Assembly (NCBI GenBank): GCA_947259495.1
Contig: CAMYLV010000021.1
Span: 1 to 64,000 of the forward strand
Direction of reading: 5' to 3'
Source of the DNA: an uncultured Desulfobacterales bacterium
GTDB taxonomy: Bacteria > Desulfobacterota > Desulfobacteria > Desulfobacterales > JAHEIW01
DNA length: 64,000 nucleotides
The translations under genes were made by a program, and so were the position numbers. This document shows positions 1 through 8,396 of this stretch, one piece after another (positions within the stretch are counted from its first letter, which is position 1; each line of letters starts with the position of its first letter). The notes under the pieces are model-generated. The model had not been told where the DNA came from. It searched no databases and worked only from the letters and a program-made list of their open reading frames with translations.

Positions 1-24
1 TACAACGACAATGTCTGTCCTACG

Positions 25-693
25 TTAGAGCTTGGTAGATACGACCGTCATCCGCCTTTCCAGGAAACCCGACAGATTGATTAACGGATAACAGATGGCG
101 AAATATAAAAGCCCCACGAGGCCGAAAACCATTAGACCTTCAGGGATGCGTTGCACTGTCAGCCAGCCGACTCTGGTGATATCGACCACGCCGATGGCCG
201 AGACGACCGATGAATCTTTGACCAAAAGAACATACTGTCCCACCAAGGGTGGCAAAATGGACCGTACGGCCTGGGGTAAAACAATAAATCGAAGCTGCTG
301 GTAATTAGAGAGCCCGGATGCGGTGGCGGCTTCTCGCTGGCCTTTGGCTACGGAGAGGATACCGCTGGCGACGATCTCAGTGATGAAACTGGCCGTTAAA
401 TTGGTCAGCGCGATAACCGCCGCCGGGAAGGCTTCCAGTTCTATGCCGATACCGGGCAGAATAAAAAAGATGACAAAAATCTGCACCAGAAAGGGTGTGC
501 CACGGATGAGGTCCACCCACGCGCCGATGATGATGCGGGCAGGCTTGTTGCGGCCGGCCCTAATGATCCCGGCGATAAAGCCGATGATGGTCCCGAAGAC
601 CAGGCTCAAACCGGCAACTGCGACGGTCATCCAGACCCCCTTGAGGAAGAACGGTAGACTGCGTATCAGTTCGTTAAAATAAAAACCCCACAT
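25..693 (-). CDS. Polar amino-acid ABC transporter permease (HisM/GlnP-like)
   Basis: 222 aa multi-TM ORF with the conserved EAA-loop region (EAATASGLSNYQQLRFIVLPQAVR) of His/Glu/Gln/Arg family permeases. Confidence 0.93.
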   Translation of the reverse strand: MWGFYFNELIRSLPFFLKGVWMTVAVAGLSLVFGTIIGFIAGIIRAGRNKPARIIIGAWVDLIRGTPFLVQIFVIFFILPGIGIELEAFPAAVIALTNLTASFITEIVASGILSVAKGQREAATASGLSNYQQLRFIVLPQAVRSILPPLVGQYVLLVKDSSVVSAIGVVDITRVGWLTVQRIPEGLMVFGLVGLLYFAICYPLINLSGFLERRMTVVSTKL

Positions 694-710
694 AGTTTAT
701 CCCTCGTGTC

Positions 711-1379
711 TCAATGCGCTTCCCGGAAGATCAGTCGTTTTTCAGACCAACCCGAGAAAGCCTTGAGCAGGTAATAAATAATCAGATAAAAAGCCGCTGT
801 GGTCAGGAACCCTTCGGCAGGCGTGAATCGTTCCGATGTGAGCACCTGGCCGGCCCGCGTCAGCTCCATAATTGAGATCAATGAGAGCAGCGACGAGTCT
901 TTTACCAGTATGATGGCCTGGCCCAGCATGGGCCGGATCGTGTTGCCCAGCGCCTGCGGTAGAATGATAAAACGCATGCGCTGAATATAGCTCAAGCCGG
1001 AGGCAATCCCAGCCTCGATCTGTCCGAAGTCAATGGCCTGAATCCCCGCCCTGATGATCTCGGCATAATAGGCGCCGCTGTTCAAGGTTAGGGCAATAAC
1101 GCCGGTAAGCCATTCCGGAAGCATGATGCCCATCGACGGCAGACCGAAATAGAAAAAATAGAGCTGCGCCAGAAGTGGTGTGGAACGGATGGTTTCGATA
1201 TAGACCCCGGCAATGCTGCGCAGGATTCGGGATTGACTCAGTCGCATGGCGCAGGCGATGATCCCCACCACAACCGCGCCAAACAGTGACAAACCAGACA
1301 GCCAAAGGGTGGCCAGGAAGCACTGCCCATACAGCGGCATATATTCCCAAATGATTCTAAAATTGAAGCCTTCAAGCAT
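711..1379 (-). CDS. Polar amino-acid ABC transporter permease
   Basis: Paralogous to preceding permease; EAGIASGLSYIQRMRFIILPQAL motif; same operon. Confidence 0.93.
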   Translation of the reverse strand: MLEGFNFRIIWEYMPLYGQCFLATLWLSGLSLFGAVVVGIIACAMRLSQSRILRSIAGVYIETIRSTPLLAQLYFFYFGLPSMGIMLPEWLTGVIALTLNSGAYYAEIIRAGIQAIDFGQIEAGIASGLSYIQRMRFIILPQALGNTIRPMLGQAIILVKDSSLLSLISIMELTRAGQVLTSERFTPAEGFLTTAAFYLIIYYLLKAFSGWSEKRLIFREAH

Positions 1380-1413
1380 ATCTTATACCCTTGTCAGCGG
1401 TTCGATTAAGGGA

Positions 1414-1442
1414 GGTGTGAGCCGGAGCAGCCGGCTCACACC
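1414..1442. promoter_or_regulatory. Intercistronic perfect hairpin between SBP gene and permease gene
   Basis: GGTGTGAGCCGG-AGCAG-CCGGCTCACACC, 12-bp perfect stem, no T tract immediately following on the - strand. Confidence 0.6.
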
Positions 1443-1479
1443 GTATAAAATTTAATCCGCCCGCGAAGTAAAAGGTTGT

Positions 1480-2274
1480 TTAATGGTCCTTCTTCCAATC
1501 CAGAGAATTGACCCAGTAGTTCAAATTTTGTTCCAGCCGACCGTCCAGAGAGATGTGCAGGAAGAAAAGGTTGAGCCAGCTGAGTAGATCCGGGGAATCA
1601 TAGCGCACGGCAAAAGCCAACGGCGATTTTGACAACTGCCCTTCTAAAATTCGGACGCTGTTGGGCGGAAAGCTGGCTATCTGGCCGCTCGCAGCCGAGC
1701 CGTCGTTCACCCCGGCCTCGACGTGTCCGGCAAGGACGGCATTGATCAAAAGCGGGCCACCGCCCTTGTAGGTCTTCAATTTAGCCTCTGGAAAAACCCT
1801 TTTGGCATCGTTTTCACCGGTTGAGCCCAAAAGAACGGCCATCTTGGTCCCGGCTTTAATGTCTTTCAGCGTCTTGATCGGGCTGTCCTGCTTCACGAAC
1901 ACCACACTGCCGGTGTACATATAAGGGTCGGTAAAACTGATTTTCATGGCGCGTTTGAGGGTCGGGGTCATGTCGGCCGCCAGCATGTCGGCCTTTTTCG
2001 AGAGCAGGGCCGGGATCAGACCGTCCCAGTCATAATTGAGGTACTTGACTTTTACGCCCATCTCCTTGGCAATCAATTCCGTAAGTTCCACAGAACTACC
2101 GGCCCGCTTGCCATTTTTATCCACAAAACTGAACGGCGCGCCCTGGGTTTGACAGGCGATACGGATTTCTCCTCTTTTTAAAATTTCGTCAAGGGTTCCT
2201 GCTGAGGCGATTCCCAAAAAAGCGAAAAAAATAGCCAATGAAACAAGAATCGTAAATACCTTAACCTTTTTCAT
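1480..2274 (-). CDS. Amino-acid ABC transporter substrate-binding protein (SBP_bac_3)
   Basis: Signal peptide, GSSVELTELIAKEMGVKVKYLNYDWDGLIPALLSKKADMLAADMT typical of family 3 SBPs; upstream of permeases. Confidence 0.93.
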   Translation of the reverse strand: MKKVKVFTILVSLAIFFAFLGIASAGTLDEILKRGEIRIACQTQGAPFSFVDKNGKRAGSSVELTELIAKEMGVKVKYLNYDWDGLIPALLSKKADMLAADMTPTLKRAMKISFTDPYMYTGSVVFVKQDSPIKTLKDIKAGTKMAVLLGSTGENDAKRVFPEAKLKTYKGGGPLLINAVLAGHVEAGVNDGSAASGQIASFPPNSVRILEGQLSKSPLAFAVRYDSPDLLSWLNLFFLHISLDGRLEQNLNYWVNSLDWKKDH

Positions 2275-2381
2275 TTTTTTCCCTCCCTTTTTTCTTTGTT
2301 GTTATTGGTGTTCAACCGCTATTCTTGAATCTTCCTTTAAAAAACCGAAGACCCCCTTGCTGACTGCATTTATGCGCTTAT

Positions 2382-3185
2382 TCATGGCGTCATGCAAAGC
2401 CTGAAGCCGATATGCCGGAACCTGTAGTGTGGTGGACTCCCGAAACGGCTCGCACACCGGGCATCGCGCGCCGGGCTGTACCAGACGCCGCCTCTCATCG
2501 CCCGGTAGGAACCCTTCTTGGGTCCTTTCGGATTGATGACTTCATCGTCCGGGTAGGCCCCAAACCAGTCCTGGCACCACTCCTGGACATTACCGTGCAT
2601 GTCATAGAGCCCCCAGGCATTGGGCATTTTTCGAGCTACCGGCTGAATCATATTATTCGAGTTACCACAATACCAGCCGATAGGATCCAGGTTGGGGTCT
2701 CGGCCACAATTGAGTTCCGTAATCCCGCCGTTGGGAAAAGCGGTCGTGCTTCCCGCCCGGCAGGTATATTCCCATTCAGCCTCGGTCGGAAGCCTGTACT
2801 TATGGGTGCCTTCTTTCTGGTTGAGCTTTTGAATAAATTGTTGCGCATCTTCCCAGGAAACCTGTTCCACTGGGCACGTGTCGCCACATCTTTTATGACT
2901 GGCAGGATTTTTGCCCATTAACGCTTTCCATTGTGCCTGGGTTACTGCGGTGGTCTGCATATAGAAAGGATTTGTCAAATTTACTGCGTGTGGTATCTCA
3001 CCTGTATACCGGCCGGGTTCATCTTCAGGGCTTCCCATCATAAATTTGCCGGGTTTTATAAGAACAAACTCCATCTCCAGGCTATTGGTAATCCTTTCCT
3101 TGGGTTGTTCAGCATAACCATTAAAAGCAAGGCATCCGATAACCATTATGAATTGAATTGGGATAATTAATTTTCTCATCGCCAT
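2382..3185 (-). CDS. Formylglycine-generating-enzyme/SUMF1-domain protein, secreted
   Basis: FVLIKPGKFMMGSPEDEPGR...PVEQVSWEDAQQF...RLPTEAEWEYTCRAG...GNVQEWCQD...RGGVWYSPARDARCASR...GFR; start set at MAMRKLI (signal peptide). Confidence 0.88.
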   Translation of the reverse strand: MAMRKLIIPIQFIMVIGCLAFNGYAEQPKERITNSLEMEFVLIKPGKFMMGSPEDEPGRYTGEIPHAVNLTNPFYMQTTAVTQAQWKALMGKNPASHKRCGDTCPVEQVSWEDAQQFIQKLNQKEGTHKYRLPTEAEWEYTCRAGSTTAFPNGGITELNCGRDPNLDPIGWYCGNSNNMIQPVARKMPNAWGLYDMHGNVQEWCQDWFGAYPDDEVINPKGPKKGSYRAMRGGVWYSPARDARCASRFGSPPHYRFRHIGFRLCMTP

Positions 3186-3225
3186 ATCCCCTTTGAGCAT
3201 TGATTATTAATGGCCAATTCACATT

Positions 3226-3723
3226 TCAGCCAAATTGAAACTGAAAAGCCACACCTTTGGGCAGGCATAGCCAGTTACGTCTGGATTTCATAATAATAAA
3301 TGTTTCACTTTTAACCACATTTGCAATTTTAAGAATCGTATTCGTGGTAAATCGATATAATTCGTCCCTTCCCCTTACACAAACAATCTCTGCGATAATA
3401 TCATAGCGCCCGGTGCTGACGCCTGCCCAGACCACATTGGGCAGGCGGGCGATTTTTTCCAATATTTGATCCATTTTCCCATGCGACCGGATATTCATCG
3501 CAACAAGGGCCGTTATCATTTGAGAATGTTGGTTTGGATCAATAAGCCCGGAAACTTTCAGCATGCCGGATTCTTCCAGATTTCTAATTCTGGATCGAAT
3601 CGTCGGTGCTGTTACATTTAAACGGGCGGCCATATCACCAATCGGCATGCGGCCGTCCTCTGTAAGCAAACGAATGAGCTCGTTATCCAGGGAATCGAGA
3701 ATCTTCTTTTTCATATAGCTCAA
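3226..3723 (-). CDS. Lrp/AsnC family transcriptional regulator
   Basis: LDNELIRLLTEDGRMPIGDMAARLNVTAPTIRSRIRNLEESGMLKVSGLID HTH plus RAM domain. Confidence 0.9.
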   Translation of the reverse strand: MSYMKKKILDSLDNELIRLLTEDGRMPIGDMAARLNVTAPTIRSRIRNLEESGMLKVSGLIDPNQHSQMITALVAMNIRSHGKMDQILEKIARLPNVVWAGVSTGRYDIIAEIVCVRGRDELYRFTTNTILKIANVVKSETFIIMKSRRNWLCLPKGVAFQFQFG

Positions 3724-3988
3724 AATTTTCTAATAGAAATATTTTTTATCAATAAATATCTTTATTAAAACTATGTCAATAAAAAAATATCTATTTAGAA
3801 AATTTTTATCTAGTTTTTTAACAAAGCAGGTTGGAACTCGGGGCATTTGCACGAAAAATCTCATACTTTTGGGAGTCTCTAACGGCAGACAAGCGGACAC
3901 AAAGTCGTTTAAGGATAGAAACAGTTACCACCGAATTGTTGGCTTTTTTTCGCCGGGGCTTTGCTGGAGGGATCAGTTAAAAGTCATA

Positions 3989-4150
3989 TTATAGTGGTTG
4001 TCAAAAAAAAGTTCCGTTATGCCAACGTTTTTTTCTACAACCATTTATACCCCAATTCCGTATTTGGGTGTTTTTAACTGGGTGCTTTGCACCGGTTACA
4101 CCCGCACCGATTACAACACGACCGTGCATTTGATTTTTACGCTGACCACT
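3989..4150 (+). repeat. Intergenic palindromic repeat family 1, copy A (long form with extra module)
   Basis: TTATAGTGGTTGTCAAAAAAAAGTTCCG..AACGTTTTTTTCTACAACCATTTATACC followed by GGTGTTTTTAACTGGGTGCTTTGCACCGGTTACACCCGCACCGATTA, shared with copy E. Confidence 0.8.
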
Positions 4151-4735
4151 CTTTTCATCATGGCCGCATCTTTGTATGGCTGGGGCGATTCGTTGATCAG
4201 AGTTACATCGACGTTGCGCTCAATCAGTTGTTCAGCCAGGGGCTCAAAAAACCGCCTGGTGGTTTTCAAGTGTTTGCGCTCGCCTCTGGGACCATAGGCA
4301 ATGCCGGAAAAATGGGCGTGAAATTTTTTGGGCAGCTTTTTAAAAATCTTACTACAATCCACTTTACCCTGACACCGAGCATACAGATGCGCAAAGTCAA
4401 CGCAAATGCCGCAGCCGGTCTCCTTCTTCAGGGCTAAAAGCTCTTCGACTGAACCGAACTGGGAAGGCTTGCCCGTGACTTAAGGGCACAAATGTACTTT
4501 CCATTTATTTTTTTTTATCCGACCTTGAATTTCCAAGACGGCTTTTTTGATCAAGGCATAGGTCTGTTCGGCCGTTTTCTTTTGCCAGCGCACCGACTTC
4601 GCACGCGTCTTGGAGAGACATCCGCACCCCGTAAGTAAACTCAACCTCCATGCAATCCAGCTGCATGCGGGCCACCTTGTGGATGCCTTCCAGATTGCCC
4701 CGTCCTTCTGATCCTGCCGGTCCAATTTTAATCAT
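4150..4735 (-). pseudogene. Degraded endonuclease IV-like (AP endonuclease family 2 TIM barrel) gene
   Basis: N-terminal part MIKIGPAGS...GNLEGIHKVARMQLDCMEVEFTYGVRM...ACEVGALAKE in one frame, C-terminal part PSQFGSVEELLALKKETGCGICVDFAHLYARCQGKVDCSKIFKKLPKKFHAHFSGIAYGPRGERKHL in another; the middle of the barrel is missing. Confidence 0.75.
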
Positions 4736-4744
4736 TTTCTTTTG

Positions 4745-4858
4745 TTAGTTTCACCGCAGAGACGCAGAGGGCGCAAAGGATTCTTTTCTTATTTCTTTTC
4801 GCTGAGAGGGCGAAAAGAAATAAACTCTCTGCGAACTTTGCGTCTCTGCGGTGAGATA
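4745..4858. repeat. Inverted repeat of the CACCGCAGAGACGCAGAG type
   Basis: TTTCACCGCAGAGACGCAGAGGGCGCAAAGG ... CTCTCTGCGAACTTTGCGTCTCTGCGGTGAG, with internal TTTCTTTTCGC / GCGAAAAGAAA stem. Confidence 0.85.
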
Positions 4859-4867
4859 AAAATTAAT

Positions 4868-6172
4868 TCAAGACGCGGCTCTCAGGTTTCTTGGCATATC
4901 TGCGCAAGTCTTCGCCGGCACCATGACCTGCGGTGTGAAGTTCAGAGTTGCAAAATAATCGGCTACGGTTTCTTTGCGTCGAATCAGCTCCACCGATCCG
5001 TTGGTGCGCAACAGCAGTTCTTTGGGCCGCAAACGGCCGTTATAGTTAAATCCCATGGAATGACCGTGCGCGCCGGTATCGTGAATCAACAAATGGTCGC
5101 CATCTTGAATTTCAGGTAGAAGCCGCTGGATGGCAAACTTGTCGTTATTTTCACACAGTGATCCGACCACGTCCACTTTCTCAAAGTGTTGCTTTGGCCG
5201 TTTTCCGATGACGGTTATGTGATGGTAGGCTCCGTAGATGGCCGGACGCATTAAAGCGGCCATACTCGTATTCACACCAATATATTTTCGGTAAATGTCT
5301 TTTTGATTGACAACGGTGGTCACCAGCACGCCGTGGGGACCGGTCATGTAACGGCCGCTTTCAATAAAGAGCCGGGGCGCACATCCGTTTTGAGCTTTAT
5401 AGGCTGAAAAAAGATCCGTTATTTCAGCGGCTATGGCAACAATATCCAGCGGTTTTTGTCCGGGCTCATAGGGAATCCCCAGACCGCCGCCGATGTTGAT
5501 AAATTCAATGCGGATATCGAGGGCTTTTAAAACCTGCACCGCCACTTCCAGCAGCATGGCTGCGGTTTGAACCATATACGCCGCGTTCAGTTCATTGGAC
5601 ACCAGCATGGTATGCAACCCGAACCGGCGGGCACCCCGCGCTCCGGCGGCTTTATAGGCGTCGATAATCTGCGTATCGGCAACGCCGTATTTTGACTCTG
5701 CCGGATCGCCGATGATGCTGTTGCCGCTGCACCGGGGTCCGGGGTTGTAACGGAAGCTGATGGTTTCGGGCATCTGCGGCACTTTGGCGATCAAAGAGAT
5801 GTCATCCAGATTCAACAAGCAGCCGCCATCAGCATCAGCAGCCTCAAATTCTTCTAAGGTCGTGTTGTTGGAGGAAAACATGATATCTTCACCCCGGGCA
5901 CCGATTTGACGGCTGAGGATCAGCTCCGGAATGGAGCTGCAGTCAAAGCCGAATCCCAAATCCTGCATGATCTGCAGCATACGGGGGTTGGGCAAAGCCT
6001 TCACGGCAAAATATTCCCGGAATCCGTTCAGCCGGGAGAAGGCTGCAATGAAATTCTGCCCGGTTTGGCGGATACCGGCTTCGTCATAAATGTGAAACGG
6101 CGTGCCATAATAATTTATGATTTCATCCAATACGGGTAAGAGTCGGTTTTCAAATACTTGCGACATCGGCAT
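4868..6172 (-). CDS. lysA: Diaminopimelate decarboxylase-like PLP enzyme
   Basis: YGTPFHIYDEAGIRQ...FAVKALPNPRMLQIM...GFDCSSIPEL...FINIGGGLGIPYEPG...FIESGRYMTGPHGVL; fold type III decarboxylase, next to dapL. Confidence 0.85.
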   Translation of the reverse strand: MPMSQVFENRLLPVLDEIINYYGTPFHIYDEAGIRQTGQNFIAAFSRLNGFREYFAVKALPNPRMLQIMQDLGFGFDCSSIPELILSRQIGARGEDIMFSSNNTTLEEFEAADADGGCLLNLDDISLIAKVPQMPETISFRYNPGPRCSGNSIIGDPAESKYGVADTQIIDAYKAAGARGARRFGLHTMLVSNELNAAYMVQTAAMLLEVAVQVLKALDIRIEFINIGGGLGIPYEPGQKPLDIVAIAAEITDLFSAYKAQNGCAPRLFIESGRYMTGPHGVLVTTVVNQKDIYRKYIGVNTSMAALMRPAIYGAYHHITVIGKRPKQHFEKVDVVGSLCENNDKFAIQRLLPEIQDGDHLLIHDTGAHGHSMGFNYNGRLRPKELLLRTNGSVELIRRKETVADYFATLNFTPQVMVPAKTCADMPRNLRAAS

Positions 6173-6207
6173 CGCTCATCACTCCGTTCAGGGTTTAGGG
6201 TTTTGGA

Positions 6208-6315
6208 TTTCAGAAGAGGTCAGACGACAGAAGACAGATGCTAAAAACCGAAGATAAAGCACCCTATCTGGCATTTGTTTTCTGTCCTCCGTCATCAGTT
6301 TTCTGACATCTGTAA
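6208..6315. repeat. Word-like inverted repeat, CAGAAGACAGACGACAG type (copy a1)
   Basis: CAGAAGAGGTCAGACGACAGAAGACAGATG...TTTTCTGTCCTCCGTCATCAGTTTTCTGACATCTG; centre resembles 46022-46123. Confidence 0.75.
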
Positions 6316-6320
6316 ACAAA

Positions 6321-7544
6321 TCAGCTAAGTGCTTGCTTGATTCTTTGCATTGCGAGTTGAACATTTTCGGTGTCATTAAACGCGCTGAGGCGGATGAAGC
6401 CTTCGCCGCAGCGCCCAAATCCGGCCCCCGGCGTGCAAACCACGCCGGCTTTTTCAAGCAGCAGGTCAAAAAACGCCCAGGAATCGGTTTTACCAAGTAT
6501 CCAGATGTAAGGAGAATTTTCACCCCCGGCACATTCATAGCCGAGGGCTTCCATTTCCTTTCGAATCAGGGATGCGTTTTTGAGATAATAATCAATTAGG
6601 GCCCTTGCCTGTTTACGGCCCGCATCACTGTAGATCGCTTCGGCTGCTCGTTGAACCGGATAGGATACGGCGTTGAACTTGGTGGACTGGCGCCGAAACC
6701 ATAAATCATGGACGGATCGGGCCTCGCCGCTGTCCGTGTAGGCCGTGCAGGATGTCGGCACCACGGTAAAGGCACAGCGGGTTCCAGTGAATCCGGCAGT
6801 TTTAGAAAAGCTTCTGAATTCAATAGCCACTTCCCGGGCTCCGTCAATTTCAAAAATCGATTGGGGCAGATCCGAATCCTGAATGAACGCCTCATAAGCC
6901 GCATCGTAAAGTATCAGGGCCTTGTTCTTGCGGGCAAAATCCACCCAGGTCTGAAGCTGCGATCGGGTAATGGTGGCTCCGGTGGGATTGTTGGGGAAAC
7001 ACAGGTAAATTAAATCGACATTTTCCGACGGCAGAGCGGGGATGAAGCGATTTTGCCGGGTACTCTCCAGGTAGGTGATACCGTCGTAACGGCCGTCATG
7101 AAACGACCCGGTGCGGCCGGCCATCACATTGGTGTCCAGATAGACCGGATAAACAGGGTCGGGAATAGCGATGTGGATGTCGGTGGCAAAAATTTCCTGG
7201 ATATTGCCGGTGTCACATTTAGCGCCGTCACTGACAAATATTTCTTTAGCAGTAATATCGGCGCCCCGCTCTTGATAGTCGGCAGCGGCAACCTTTTCGC
7301 GCAAAAATCCGTAACCCTGTTCAGGGCCATATCCCCGGAAGGTGGCCGCATCGGCCATTTCATCGACGGCCCGGTGAAAAGCCGCGATGCAGGCTTCCGG
7401 CAAGGGTCGGGTAACATCACCGATTCCCAGTTTGATGATCTCTTTGTCCGGGTTCTGCGCTTGAAATTCATCTGTCCGTCGCCTGATTTCCGAAAAAAGA
7501 TACGACGCCTGCAATTTCAGGTAGTTCGCATTAATCTTGATCAT
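6321..7544 (-). CDS. dapL: LL-diaminopimelate aminotransferase
   Basis: [20 protein letters not shown]...[14 protein letters not shown]...[13 protein letters not shown]...[19 protein letters not shown]. Confidence 0.93.
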   Translation of the reverse strand: MIKINANYLKLQASYLFSEIRRRTDEFQAQNPDKEIIKLGIGDVTRPLPEACIAAFHRAVDEMADAATFRGYGPEQGYGFLREKVAAADYQERGADITAKEIFVSDGAKCDTGNIQEIFATDIHIAIPDPVYPVYLDTNVMAGRTGSFHDGRYDGITYLESTRQNRFIPALPSENVDLIYLCFPNNPTGATITRSQLQTWVDFARKNKALILYDAAYEAFIQDSDLPQSIFEIDGAREVAIEFRSFSKTAGFTGTRCAFTVVPTSCTAYTDSGEARSVHDLWFRRQSTKFNAVSYPVQRAAEAIYSDAGRKQARALIDYYLKNASLIRKEMEALGYECAGGENSPYIWILGKTDSWAFFDLLLEKAGVVCTPGAGFGRCGEGFIRLSAFNDTENVQLAMQRIKQALS

Positions 7545-7659
7545 GATGCTTCCTCTTTCAGTTAGAAAAGTTTGCGCTGAAAATTAAATTATCGCGAAGT
7601 GATCACGGTTTTTGCCGAGCGGGTCGTTCGGCAAAATGTCTGCGTGTGTCCGCGGTTAA

Positions 7660-8142
7660 TTATTCCTTTTCAATTTTATCAACCGGTATCCGGGCCGTCT
7701 CCTTATAGGTTGCCAAAGCAATGGCCGTTTGGGTGGATCGCACCCCCGCGATGGATGCAATTTTATCGCGGATCAGCCGACTGAGCGCTTCGGTGTCGGC
7801 CGCACGAATTTTTACCAAAAAGGCGTCTTCTCCGGCCACGTAATGCACCTCCTGAACGTCCGGCAGACGGGAAAGCGTTTGGCCGACTTTGATTTCAGCA
7901 TCGAGTTTTTTTAATTTGACGCTCACAAAGGCCACCAGGCTTTTGGCAAACCGTTTCGGATTCAGTCTGACCTCATAGCCATCGATAAAGCCCTGCTTTT
8001 CCAGTTTGCGAATACGCTCCAGCACAGCTGAAGGCGCCATGCCCACCTGCCGGGCCACCTCTACATTGGGAATTCGGGCCTTTTGCTGTAATATTTTCAG
8101 TATTCTCAGGCTAATATCGTCAATCATTCTGTAATTATCCAT
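7660..8142 (-). CDS. Lrp/AsnC family transcriptional regulator
   Basis: DDISLRILKILQQKARIPNVEVARQVGMAPSAVLERIRKLEKQGFIDGYEVRLNPK. Confidence 0.92.
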   Translation of the reverse strand: MDNYRMIDDISLRILKILQQKARIPNVEVARQVGMAPSAVLERIRKLEKQGFIDGYEVRLNPKRFAKSLVAFVSVKLKKLDAEIKVGQTLSRLPDVQEVHYVAGEDAFLVKIRAADTEALSRLIRDKIASIAGVRSTQTAIALATYKETARIPVDKIEKE

Positions 8143-8336
8143 TTTACTAGATAATTATTCTTTAGAATTCTATTTGTCAAGAATTTTATTCGGAATTTTT
8201 TAAATAGGTAAATGGATGCAATCAAGAAGAAAGGGACATTAACATAATAATGGTGACGCCCCAACCAGCGCAAGGCTCACGGCGTCCGGCAGACGGTTTT
8301 AGATGCCAGAAGCAAGAGGCGAGAAGCGAGAGGCCA

Positions 8337-8396
8337 GTGGCTAAACCTATGAACCCATGAACCTTTGAACCCTGAACCTGGCGGCCTGCGGCCGCC
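8337..8396. repeat. Word-like GAACC(T/C)NTGAACC repeat plus GC hairpin GGCGGCC-TGC-GGCCGCC at polX stop
   Basis: CTATGAACCCATGAACCTTTGAACCCTGAACCTGGCGGCCTGCGGCCGCC; same words at 28334-28376. Confidence 0.7.
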
